From Prosopocoilus inquinatus (lineage: Eukaryota; Arthropoda; Insecta; Coleoptera; Lucanidae): DNA of 64,000 bases. How positions within the stretch are numbered: position 1 is the stretch's first letter; the number at the start of each line of letters is the position of its first letter. The stretch covers positions 60,388,212 through 60,452,211 of the forward strand of contig CM069870.1 of the NCBI GenBank assembly GCA_036172665.1, written 5' to 3'. This document shows, piece by piece, positions 32,401 to 42,749 of this stretch. The notes below the pieces were generated by a model. The model was not told where the DNA came from and made no database searches. It saw only the letters and a list, made by a program, of their open reading frames with translations. Made by a program: the position numbers and the translations under genes.

Positions 32401-33933
32401 CAGTCGGGGACAAAATTGTAGGTACGGAAGAGATTTCTATCGTATTTGAAAAGGATATATACACATAATTAAAATATAAACAAACATAATCAACTGAACA
32501 GTTAATTGACAACTAAATATGATATTCTATCAAAAAAGTGAAAAGATAAACGAAAAAACAAGCACTTTATTATAATAACTTAATAATTTCTGAAATAAGA
32601 GGTGGACAAAATTATGGGTACAATTTCTTTTTTAAATTTGTATTACATAAATTTCACCAGACCTAATATTTAGTATGACCTCCCTTGGTTGCAATGACTG
32701 CTGTAAGTCGCTGTGGTATGCTGTCAATTAAGTTTGTTATTATTTCTGCTGGAATTTCTTCCCAAGCAGCGATCAGTTTGTTAAAGTAAGATGTGGCATT
32801 TGTTACTGTTTCTCGTGAAATTTTGTCGTCTAAATAAGGCCACAAGTGTTCAATTGGGTTTAGATCCGGCCTTTGAGGCGGCCACTGAAGGACTTCAGTG
32901 TCATTTTCGTGGGAAATAATTCTTAGCAACTCGCAAAGTATGCTTGGGATCATTATCCTGTTGGAAAATAAGTCGTCAAGGTCCATCTTTTCGAGCGAAG
33001 GATACAAATTTTCTTCCGAAACTTATACGTATGATATTCCTGTCATCGTACCTTCTTTTCCAGCTAAATTGCCTACACAGCTTTTACTAAAACAACCCCA
33101 TACAAGAACATTGCCGCCTCCAAGTTTAACTGTAGCTTCTATAATTTTAGAACTTAAGGCTTCTCCTGCTCGCCTCCATACTCTACCTCTTCGTTTTGAC
33201 CCAAAAAGTTCAAATTTACTTTCATCCGACCACTCTACTTTTTCCCAATAAGCTGGGGGTTTATTTACATGTTGTTTTGCGAATGCTAATCGTTTTTTCT
33301 TATTTCGTTCACTAATGAATGGTTTCTTTCTCTTTAAAAGAACATTTCTCGCAAAATTCGGGCATCGTCTCTTGGTGTGGATTTTCTTTTTCGCCCTCGA
33401 CCCTCGATATTTTCAGTACTATTAGTGGCTGAAAATTTTTTACAAATACGAAGAACAGCGTTTATTGATACTTTATACTTTTTTGCTAATTGTCCGTAAC
33501 TTATACTCACTTTTCGGTCTTTGACATTACGTTTACGAATTTCTAAAGCGATTTCTTTTCTGGGAGCCATGAGAAATTTTTTGTTTAAAAACAAACTTTC
33601 TTAGGACATTTCACTATTAAGTATTAATTCAATAAAAATGCTGTTTTTCAGATTAATTCACTAATAATTGTGTGCACGCTAGAATAGTTCTGATAAAACT
33701 AAAGCTGCATCGTTGTACCAATAATTTTGTCCAACTAAAAACATCTATAAAATAAACAAAACAAACCCCACCATTAAGGGATTATTCATTTATGAAATAA
33801 TGCCCAATAAATGTTATTTGCACAGTTTTAAGACGCCGTTGTCGATTTATGAATGCTGCAGGCATAAAGGGTAAACTTTTGCGGGAAGTAACCAACAATA
33901 TAAATGTCGTACCCACAATTTCGTCCCCGACTG
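32401..33933 (-). mobile_element. Tc1-like DNA transposon, copy A (1533 bp)
   Basis: The element begins CAGTCGGGGACAAAATTG and ends CAATTTCGTCCCCGACTG, with TA at 32399-32400 and 33934-33935. A second, inner copy of each end is present (GTGGACAAAATTATGGGTAC at about 32601, and GTACCAATAATTTTGTCC at about 33715). This gives the IR/DR end arrangement known from Tc1-type elements such as Sleeping Beauty. One broken transposase gene lies between, on the minus strand. The copy serves as the unoccupied reference for the insertion in copy B. Confidence 0.92.
32663..33570 (-). pseudogene. Tc1 transposase, broken (copy A)
   Basis: The start is MAPRKEIALEIR at 33570. The N-terminal paired-type helix-turn-helix (QLAKKYKVS, then VLRICKK) is intact, followed by a basic GRGRKRK stretch. 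About 110 bp present in copy B is missing near 33345, fusing the frame into a stop. The catalytic domain is readable in pieces: VEWSDESKFELFG holds the first Asp (about 33225), a one-base loss near 32970 puts the second Asp (QQDNDPKH) out of frame, a compensating indel restores the frame, and PDLNPIEHLW holds the final Glu. The C-terminus GGHTKY is complete. It cannot encode an active enzyme. Confidence 0.88.
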
Positions 33934-33935
33934 TA

Positions 33936-35483
33936 TGTCCTATTAAAATATAAACATTAAATAAATATCAATCATCGTTATAAATAACCTGTATGCGTGT
34001 TAAGTTTGCGATTCATTGCTGCCAATGTTAAACAACAAGCCATTGCAGAAATCAGTTTGTTATAAACAACTCAAACAAAAAGAAAACATTCATTAACTGT
34101 TGCAAAATAAATACCGTTAATAAAAACAAAGTTTGAAAAGTAAATGATTTTAATTTATCGAAAATTTCATTTCAAATTTAAATTGAGTCTTCATTTATAT
34201 CACTTGTTATAATTGTTATAAACAAAGATTAAAGGTTTTAGACCCTGAATCTAAAAAGAGTTGCATGTTATGTAAATATATGTGTTATTAATTAAGAAGA
34301 ATTGTTAATCTAAATAAACAATAACATGCCAATATGTCGTTTGGACATAGAAGCTACTAATCTCAATTCACTCTTGTAATGAAGTAACTAAAGTCGCAAG
34401 ATTTACTAAGTTTTACCGTTAAAACCTAATTCTCTAATTACTATATCTTGTAAATTGGACTTCTTTTAATTTTTTTTGTTGGTTTTACAGGTTTCTCTTT
34501 TTTTTTAATTTTGTGCCACCTTCTCCATGTTTTCCAATTTCTTTTTCAGTGCATTACAAATTTTTATTCGGTTCTTTAGACTTTGTTAGGTTTTTGAAGA
34601 GTGCATTTTGCAATAAATTGACAAAAAAGTATTTTGTTGACAAAACTTTAAACGCAATATCAATGGCTTTACTTAGGGTTTCTTTGTAAGGTAAAAAACA
34701 TAAGAACAAAAAAAGTACTCATTACAAAAGTGAATTGATTTTATGTATTGGAATTCTCCCAAATAATCGCGAGTGGGGATTGTTCTTTCGAGTGCTTTGG
34801 AAATTTGACACATTACACAAAAAATAAAACCAAAACGAACGTAAATTTAATTATACGTATAAAGCTTAGATGTTCCAAAAAAAACCATATTTTCAATCAA
34901 AATTCGACCATAAATAGAAAATGTGCGTGCGAAGAAAGTTGAAAATATTTCTTTGAAACAAAAGGAGTACAAAAGAATTTATTTTCTTTGCAAAAACTAC
35001 CTCTACATACGAATTACTCGAGTTGATGATCTCTTTTGGCTCCATAACAATGTTGTGTATTTTATAAATTTGGAGTGACAGAGGTAGGATATGGTCGAAA
35101 GCAAAAAACAGCAGTCAAGTCAATTACAGTTTCCTGTAACTTTTCTTTTCCAAAATGGTACCGTTTAAATGCGGCTTCACAGATTTTACAAAAGTTATGA
35201 GCTTGTCAAATCTCAAAGTTTAGATACAATTTTTTAGTGTTACCTGTGAAATCGTATTTTAGAAAAGTTACTATTTTTTGGCTTCGACTGGATTGAGTTC
35301 AAAATAATTATAAGGTAAAGTGAAACTTTGCCTGAAACCGTTTCTTTCTCACTCACGATTATTCACATGTCTTGCGACTCGTTCATCCGTATCAAGAAAT
35401 CTTATATTTATGTCATTGTCATGGCACAGGCAAACTTTTCACACTCTGCTTGGTACTGAGATGGAGATGCGTAAAGTTCGCTC
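33936..35483. other. No recognisable gene
   Basis: AT-rich DNA. A weak inverted pair, TCGAAAGCAAAAAACAG at about 35096 and its approximate complement ending near 35290, may be an old MITE. There is no credible ORF. Confidence 0.35.
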
Positions 35484-35497
35484 GTTGCTATGGCAAC
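35484..35497. promoter_or_regulatory. Perfect X-box (RFX-type) motif
   Basis: GTTGCTATGGCAAC fits the RFX X-box consensus GTHNYYATRRNAAC at every position and is nearly palindromic. In animals such sites mark promoters of ciliary genes. No gene start is visible nearby, and the motif lies just left of a 463-bp tandem duplication, so its function is unknown. Confidence 0.45.
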
Positions 35498-35502
35498 GAT
35501 GT

Positions 35503-36427
35503 AAACACAAGACTTCTTGAAATGGTTGAACGAGACGCAAGATGTGTCTGTATGACTATATGGCCAGGTTGCACTTGCACTCTACCTTATTTGTGAATGC
35601 AATTCTGTAGTTTCTGAAATTGACCAACTTGGAAATTGTAAATAAATATCTGTTTAACGAAAATTTAAAATGATCTGAAGACACGCACATAAGAAAAGGG
35701 AGTTCACATAAAAAATAAAAATTTATTGAAAAGTCGATCGTCTTTTATTTTGTAAAAGAAATGAGTCGCTTTGCGGATATCAGCATTAAGCCGGCTTCCC
35801 ACGGTGCGTGCTCTCGCAGATGAAATCAAGTGTCCCCTTTTCTTAACGAAGGCTTAAAATTTGACGATTTACCAAACACTAATTGACTGACATATGTTTT
35901 CCCACAGAAATAAAAAGAAAAACAAAGTAATTATGTGTCTCTCAATTTTCAATTGATGTGCATTTAAACACAAGACTTCTTGAAATGGTTGAACGAGACG
36001 CAAGATGTGTCTGTATGACTATATGGCCAGGTTGCACTTGCACTCTACCTTATTTGTGAATGCAATTCTGTAGTTTCTGAAATTGACCAACTTGGAAATT
36101 GTAAATAAATATCTGTTTAACGAAAATTTAAAATGATCTGAAGACACGCACATAAGAAAAGGGAGTTCACATAAAAAATAAAAATTTATTGAAAAGTCGA
36201 TCGTCTTTTATGTTGTAAAAGAAATGAGTCGCTTTGCGGATATCAGCATTAAGCCGGCTTCCCACGGTGCGTGCTCTCGCAGATGAAATCAAGTGTCCCC
36301 TTTTCTTAACGAAGGCTTAAAATTTGACGATTTACCAAACACTAATTGACTGACATATGTTTTCCCACAGAAATAAAAAGAAAAACAAAGTAATTATGTG
36401 TCTCTCAATTTTCAATTGATGTGCTTT
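35503..36427. repeat. 463-bp tandem duplication, almost identical
   Basis: AAACACAAGACTTCTTGAAA begins at 35503 and again at 35966. The copies 35503-35965 and 35966-36427 differ by eye only at one internal base (ATTTTG against ATGTTG) and at the last few bases. The near identity means a very recent duplication or an assembly artefact. No ORF spans it. Confidence 0.9.
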
Positions 36428-36479
36428 AATTTTTCAATATTATTTTTTGTATTGACTTTTTTAACCACGCCGCGTATAT

Positions 36480-36654
36480 ACAGGGTACGGTTAAAATAAT
36501 AAAACTAATGAAAAGGACACAAAGGAAATTTCGAAAAAAAAAAGACTGCAAACAATTTGATGATTATTAAATTACAAAAAAATACGCTATTCTGGGGTAG
36601 GTGCAGTTAATTGCAGTACAACGACAATATCAAGAATGCGAAATTTTGAACGGC
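36480..36654. other. AT-rich segment opened by a solitary TACAGGGT end
   Basis: TATACAGGGTACGG at about 36477 resembles the TACAGGGTG ends, without a partner. No other feature. Confidence 0.3.
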
Positions 36655-37010
36655 ATGACACGACCTGGTGAAGGCGACGCCTGGGGTTTCTTTTATCCTT
36701 GACGCTTATCAGGGTAGTCCTCCGCTATGTCACGATAGGGCAGGCGGTCATGCGGAGTGCCAGAACTCAGTAGCCTGGAGGTGTTTCGGTGTGGATTTGT
36801 CAAAGGTGGCTTCGTGGGATGTCCGATTAACCGGTCTGGTCGATTAAGAATTGTAGCGATGTCTCTCTCGCAGGTCTTGTCGCCGGCGAGGCGAGGCAAC
36901 GTAGTTCTTCTGGCGACGGAGCAGATGTTGATTAAAGTCCAGGGATGACGGCGGCGACGTCCATCGTAGGTGGAGACGGTGACGCTCCTTGAACCGAATC
37001 GTGTTCACCA
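36655..37010. other. GC-rich block of unknown origin
   Basis: This 350-bp segment is clearly richer in G and C than anything within kilobases, with CpG-rich phrases such as GTCGCCGGCGAGGCGAGG at about 36879. The longest frames are 63-68 codons, minus strand 36693-36899 (MPRLAGDKTCERD...) and plus strand 36757-36948; neither is recognised. On the minus strand a GGAACTTGAATGGTGAACACG phrase precedes the block, reminiscent in style of an LTR-element leader, but I cannot support that. An exon, a retrocopy fragment or foreign DNA are alternatives. Confidence 0.4.
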
Positions 37011-37109
37011 TTCAAGTTCCAAATTTTGTCGGATTATAACTGCTTTATTTGAAAACACAAAAATTTGCTTGCTTAACTAGCTCTCGTTATAAGGTCGCAA
37101 AAGATAAAT

Positions 37110-37297
37110 CATAAATTTTATATAATTTACGTCAAATTTTTGACAAAACGTAAATTTAAACATGTATTGCGATGAAGTACAGGTTCCAAAAGTTTCAAAT
37201 CTTACACATAAAAACCCATGGAAGTTCTTTTTCATCGCAATACCTGTTAAAATTTACGTCTTACCAAAAATTTGACGTAAATTATATGAAATTTATG
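37110..37297. mobile_element. Foldback MITE
   Basis: CATAAATTTTATATAATTTA at the left is mirrored by the right end, finishing AAATTATATGAAATTTATG. The arms of about 65 bp run through ACGTCAAATTTTT and TATTGCGATGAA, with a spacer of about 50 bp. Confidence 0.75.
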
Positions 37298-37855
37298 ATC
37301 GTCTGTTGCCGGTTATAGTTTTGAAGTAACACTGAATGCGTGGAATGCTTGCAATACCGCGTCCTAGTTTCAGAGCCCGTGTGACGTTTTTGAGTTTTGG
37401 AATTTTGGAACAACCGCAGGAAATTCATATCCAGAGGCATTTCTAGAACATGCATTCAATCACTACGAAAATCTCTTTCTGAATACAAGAACTGATTTAT
37501 ATGGCCTTTATAAGACTTGTCTTTCATTCAATAAATTAATTTGTACATATTATCGTTTTCAAGTTGTAGTAAACAATGAATCAAAATCCTGAAGTTTTGC
37601 GTCTATTTGCAAAAGAATTATGAATAAATTAGTGCTTTACTTCTCTGTTTGTTTAAAAAAAAATGTTTGGAAATTGTCAACGTGTCAGACAGTCATGAGA
37701 CCTTAATACAATTTCATTGTACATTTCATAATATTTATTTTAAATATTTAGCTAATTTATTATTAGTTGTAACAAAATACCAATATATATTTAAGTATGT
37801 AAAATAAGCGGGAGCTATTTATTACACAAGTTTCTTATAAGGCAAATAAGTCGGA
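37298..37855. other. No recognisable feature
   Basis: About 560 bp without ORF or repeat. Confidence 0.35.
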
Positions 37856-37858
37856 ATG

Positions 37859-37909
<51 letters not shown>
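37856..37909. repeat. (AAT)n microsatellite
   Basis: About 17 uninterrupted AAT units. Confidence 0.95.
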
Positions 37910-37910
<1 letters not shown>

Positions 37911-37974
37911 GGAATGTTCAGCTTGCTCGAGTAGGATAATTTTTCTTAAGTGACTTATTTGCTGTTAAGGCACG

Positions 37975-38154
37975 AATATAATACATATTTTTATCCTACA
38001 CCTGTTTATTATGAAGTTATAATAATGCCGATTTTGAATGACAGTCTAATTATGGGTTTATAATTCCACTAGTGTATTATAAACCTCATAATGCATTCAA
38101 AATCGGCATATTATGACAAAACACAGGTGTTGGATAAAAATACATTTTATTATT
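37975..38154. mobile_element. Foldback MITE
   Basis: The arms contain ATACATATTTTTATCC, ACACCTGTTT and ATGCCGATTTTGAATG on the left and their complements on the right, meeting at about 38070. Each arm is about 85 bp with a few gaps. Confidence 0.75.
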
Positions 38155-39080
38155 AATTTATAGAAGAAATTATCGTAATTCATTCTATAATTAATGTTCT
38201 GCTTTGATTTTGTTTAATAATTTGCGAATAATATAATTTATTTTTATTTTATAAATAAAGGTTATCGTATTCAAATGTAGGTGTGCATGTATTTCATTCA
38301 TACACTTTTAATTTTTAATTGTCTTAACATAATTACCTACATACTATCACAACCGTAGCTTTATTTTGTAATCTTGCAATTTTCAATAGCTGTTTGATTG
38401 CAAAATGTATGTACTGCAGTGTTGCAATTCTCTAAATTTGGGTCAATACTAGAGTCACAAATTAATTATATTAATCGTGAGCGGAAGAGTTCAGTATATT
38501 TATGTGATTGTTAGAAAAAAATTAGTCATTTTCGGACAAGTTACGTGGATTTTCGGGGAAAATTCAGTAAATATTTTTTTATTACTCATTTGCAAGTTGA
38601 AAAAATCGTTAGTCACTAGTTTTACGACTTTCCGCTAATGACATTTTTAGAATCATTTCCCGAGAAACGATCGGTCATTAGAATTTTATCTTATTATCTC
38701 TTCACATATTAAGTTTGCAATTGTTTAATTAATAAAAAAAAAAACTATAAAAGTACTCGCAAAAAAAATATACATTAAGCTTTAAAGGCCTCACAATGAA
38801 GATTTGAAGAGCGATCGATCACCGGTTCTTCAAAAACTATTTTAACTCTTCTTCTGGTTTATTCAAATCTAAAAATATTTAAGCAATCGACTTGGAATAA
38901 CTCACAGTAGATATTAAAAGGTAATAAATTTTTTATTTACATCATAACTTAATTTAACACTAACCGTATGTTACGACCGCTCATTAATGAATAATTGCCA
39001 GGCTATTCAAAATAATACATGGAAAATTAGAAAGTTATTTTAAACGAGAGAAATTAACACTGAGGGCCGACTTCATAATC
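38155..39080. other. No recognisable feature
   Basis: AT-rich, no ORF above about 60 codons and no clear repeat. Confidence 0.35.
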
Positions 39081-39194
39081 AAACTAAAGAAGACTTTAAA
39101 ATAAAAGTCACATTCTGCTGTATAAATAACTACGTTTGCTCACCTTCTTTGGACATATGACTGTGACTTTTATTTTAAAATCTCCTTTAGTTTT
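39081..39194. mobile_element. Small foldback element
   Basis: AAACTAAAGAAGACTTTAAA followed by ATAAAAGTCACAT is mirrored by ATGACTGTGACTTTTATTTT followed by AAAATCTCCTTTAGTTTT. The arms are about 33 bp around a 43-bp spacer. Confidence 0.65.
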
Positions 39195-39235
39195 CTTTTG
39201 AATTTGCATAAAGAGATGAAGCTCTTATGTTTATA

Positions 39236-39367
39236 CAGGGTGATAGGAAAGTTAGAAGCGTATCTACTAAGGTTATGCAAGTATGAAACTGTAAAAAATA
39301 AATTTAAGTAATTAAAATTTCGAAAACCACCTTTTTTTGAATGGAAACCGAACAGTTGGAATACCAC
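39236..39367 (+). repeat. Solitary TACAGGGTG end
   Basis: TACAGGGTGATAGGAAAG matches the family end. A partner was not found. The 65-codon minus-strand frame across it is not credible. Confidence 0.3.
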
Positions 39368-39480
39368 TGATTACTATTGGAATGTAATGTGTAATGTTTC
39401 CTTTTAATCGGATTGACTAAGTGTTCATGTTTTAGAAACTGTGACACAATGTCAATAAAAACCGACTGTTATGTTATGTC

Positions 39481-39694
39481 AAGGGTAAGTTCACAACGGA
39501 GCTGTGATGATAGATCTTGGCGGTAGTAATTTTGAATACCGCTGATAATAACAATCACACATTCATAAGCTTGTGTTCATATCCGAGCTTCTCGTATAAG
39601 CGATTATAGCAATGAAAATTGAAAGGGCTATTTCTGTGCGAGCAGAAAGTGTCATCTATCATTTATCAGCACAGCTCTGTTATGAACTTGCCCT
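39481..39694. mobile_element. MITE with AGGGYAAGTTC ends
   Basis: AAGGGTAAGTTCACAACGGA at the left is mirrored by TCTGTTATGAACTTGCCCT at the right. The arms continue through GCTGTGxTGATA for about 40 bp in total. No ORF. Confidence 0.7.
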
Positions 39695-40190
39695 AACTTA
39701 TGCTTTTTACAACAGACACTCGATGAGACCTCCTTGTTTTGTGCCTCACTCGCATGGTTGATGAATGACTCACGTACGTGGGACAATGATTCGCATTGTT
39801 CTGATTTCTTGTCCCAGCAAAAACGTAGTTGTGATTTCCTCAACCTTCATAAACGTAATTTTTCATTTAAGATACAAAACAGAGGTTGTCGAAACATTGG
39901 ATAAACTAAAGACCATAAAATTAACTTCATATTTCTTTCACCAAAGATCAATTTACAACTTGATATCTACGAAGTTCTACTGCCAGAAACGAATTTCAAC
40001 TGACGCTTGTCATTGTATTGAGATTTAATGATTCTATGACTACAGCTTTGTTTGTTTTTTTTTTCGAATACTATTTGTGGTTAACGGGTGAGACACTTAT
40101 TTTGACTCACCCTAGAGACTAAGAATTTTCATACAGGTTCGCTGGGGTCTAGGAATTTACAGAGACAACACAATAGCCAATTTCTATTGC
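39695..40190. other. No recognisable gene
   Basis: The 87-codon frame at 39765-40028 has no motif and is not called. Confidence 0.35.
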
Positions 40191-40440
40191 GAAAAATGGG
40201 ACCACTTATGCTTACACCAACATGGCGATTTCAACTGGAGAGTATTCAAGAGTTTAAAAGGCTGCATGTACCACTAATAATACAAGACGTCTTCTCTTTA
40301 AACTAAACAAAACTACATGAATTTATTTTTATCGCAGGATTGAAAATGGTAAATTGCATTGTCAATTTGACACAAGTGAAGCACCAATATGGCGGAACGG
40401 AGGTCGTTTTCTTATGTGCAATGGCGTCTCCCTTGAGTCC
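40191..40440. repeat. Dispersed repeat segments
   Basis: Two phrases recur elsewhere. CACTTATGCTTACACCAACA at 40202 with the ATGGCGATTTTCAAC-like text after it resembles 50486-50560. ATATGGCGGAACGGAGGTCG at about 40388 with flanks resembles 56327-56440. It is a fragmented interspersed family of unknown class. Confidence 0.5.
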
Positions 40441-42741
40441 AACTCACTGAAGTGAATGCGCGTATAAAAGAAACAATTAAGAAGAAACCGTAAACTAATT
40501 TTTAAGAGTACATGCAATAAAAGAATCCAAAGTGTGGTGTTTTCCTGCAATAACATCCTGGAATGTACGTGTACGTATTTTTATGTTCGCCCATTAAAAC
40601 TAGAGTTAATAATTCTTCCGCTTCTTAACAATTTGCAGAAGATATACGGTACGTACTAGAGTTCGTCGTAAAGCGGTTCTAAATAGAGCACTCATGAAAA
40701 GTTTGTACACACAATTTCTTTCGTCTGTATGTAGCCGCGTTTGTTTGTTTATCGCCATGAACAACTGCTGTTTTGCAAAAACAATGGGGCAAGTTAGTCC
40801 GTTTATCATCGTGTTCGCCTCTGTTTAACAAACACAAATAAATCAGGCATTATCTTGCAGCGATAGTTTAAAACAACTTTGTAGGGCGCTCACCGACATC
40901 GGTTATTTTTAAATCATAATCATAATCTCGCAGCACACTTTTAATATAAATATTTATCGTAAACATCCTGTTGCATAGCGTTTTATGGGCCTACACCTGC
41001 AATGTTGTAATTGCTGCAGTGATGTATATAAATCCAGATCTGACTAACACGTCGTTAATCATAAATGATTATTTTGCTACAAGGAAATAATCTTCTTTTG
41101 TTATGAATGGATGATAACATTCACAGTTTCCATTTCGATGAAATTAGATTTCAGAAAAAGCTTTCGTTTCTTCAACCTCCACGAAATGAGACAGATTAAT
41201 AAAATTACCCCAGATGAATCACCTGCACCAATGAATTATGAAAACAGGATTAGTAAGTGGTGTTGAAAGCATTCACTTCCTTTAAGAAGGATAAAATGAG
41301 GTGTGTTATTTTTTTTTTATAACGTACTGTACTTCTTGTTTTTATCCAGTTCTGTAGACTGGATCGAACGAAAAAAGGAAACCGGATTCTGCAGATTATG
41401 TGAAGCAAGAACTGTAACAAAACATAAATGAATCACAAAAACGTTTCGCTCTATTTTCTGTACACGAGAAGTTGCAGAAAAATATGCTCACTTTTTTTAA
41501 TTAAAAGTGGAAAATAGAAACTGATTTTGATTTTTAATGTAAATCGAGAGAAATTAAGCAAATTAGACGCATTAATCGTTTCACCTCTTTCTAAATTTAT
41601 CTGCCAACTAATATCCAAGTTTTGCAACCTACTCGTTTCACTTAATCTAAATTACGACACGGATGGATACTAACAAGAAAAGTGCGGAATATGCGGAATT
41701 CCCTAGCTCGAATGGAGTTTTGGTCGTGGGTCGATCATCGACGATATTAGTTTAAGGGCGCCAGAGATAAATTAGAGAGTTATTAAAACCCACAATTAGT
41801 CTTTACCCTATCATAGTTGACGTCAAAAGAGATAAGGTAACCAAAACGGCGTTAATTTGAATGACAGTTATTGCAAATGTAATTAGATGACATACAAATC
41901 ACTATTCGTTGGCGTGTCTCTCTTTCAAATCTTCAGTCTAACAGACAAGTTTGCAGAAAAGCCATTCCCATCAAAATCGATCTTTAACTTATAAATAGAT
42001 CACTTTTTACAATGTATACAAATTGGAAGAAGTTTTGGAAGCTGTAATCGTAGATTGAGGTTATGGCTGGGATCATACTTTGAACCGTAAGATCGGATAA
42101 CATTCCATTAGTCACAGAACAACAACAACAACTCAAAACAAATAAAATGTGGTTGATGTTTATTTAATTAATATTTACCTGTAAATTAAACATCAAGATC
42201 TTTAAGAACTTTTCAAGGGCTTCGCTTAACCTAGCAGTGACTCTAATTATAACTATTGCACTTAACGTTAGTTAGCAAGTAAACGGGTTTCCTAGATCCG
42301 CTGTATATCGTGTGACGAAGGAAAAAGAACGAAACATTAGCGATGACTGAATTCTAACAGATTGCGCAATTGCCCCTACCTGTGTGTAACTTCCACAGGA
42401 TTTTTAATAATGTACAGAATGCACTAGCGTCAAAAGAGTGGTTTTCAAAGCCGGCAAAGCCGTATTCGAGTTATGTCTGCACGGACGAACAACCCTCCAA
42501 ACTTAAATTATTCAAACTAAACCGAAACACAACCGCACTCTTTGAAAAATTTGTCCAAGTAATATTGTAGGACGCTGTAATGGGTTACTCGAGCGCGGAA
42601 ACGCCCGTACCATGTGCAAGACCAACCAATCGTAAATTAGGAAGATAATCTGGGATTTAATTAGGGACGTGTGTTCCTAGAGTAAAAAATTTATAGATAG
42701 TGTCGGCTTCGCAGAATGTGTAGAGGATGTGAATTATCATG
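40441..42741. other. No recognisable gene
   Basis: About 2.3 kb with no ORF above about 67 codons, no repeat pairing and no RNA structure that I could recognise. It may be ordinary unique intergenic or intronic DNA. Confidence 0.4.
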
Positions 42742-42749
42742 GGTGAAAG

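Noticed and set aside
32898..33251. 117-codon plus-strand frame
   Set aside because: It is antisense to the broken Tc1 transposase of copy A. The equivalent minus-strand frames at 52598-53344 are antisense to copy B.
35320..35596. Two overlapping frames of 66 and 74 codons running into the tandem duplication
   Set aside because: They are out of phase with each other, lack motifs, and the second copy of the duplication does not preserve a comparable start.
37856..37909. AAT run as a functional element
   Set aside because: A plain trinucleotide microsatellite explains it; useful as a marker only.
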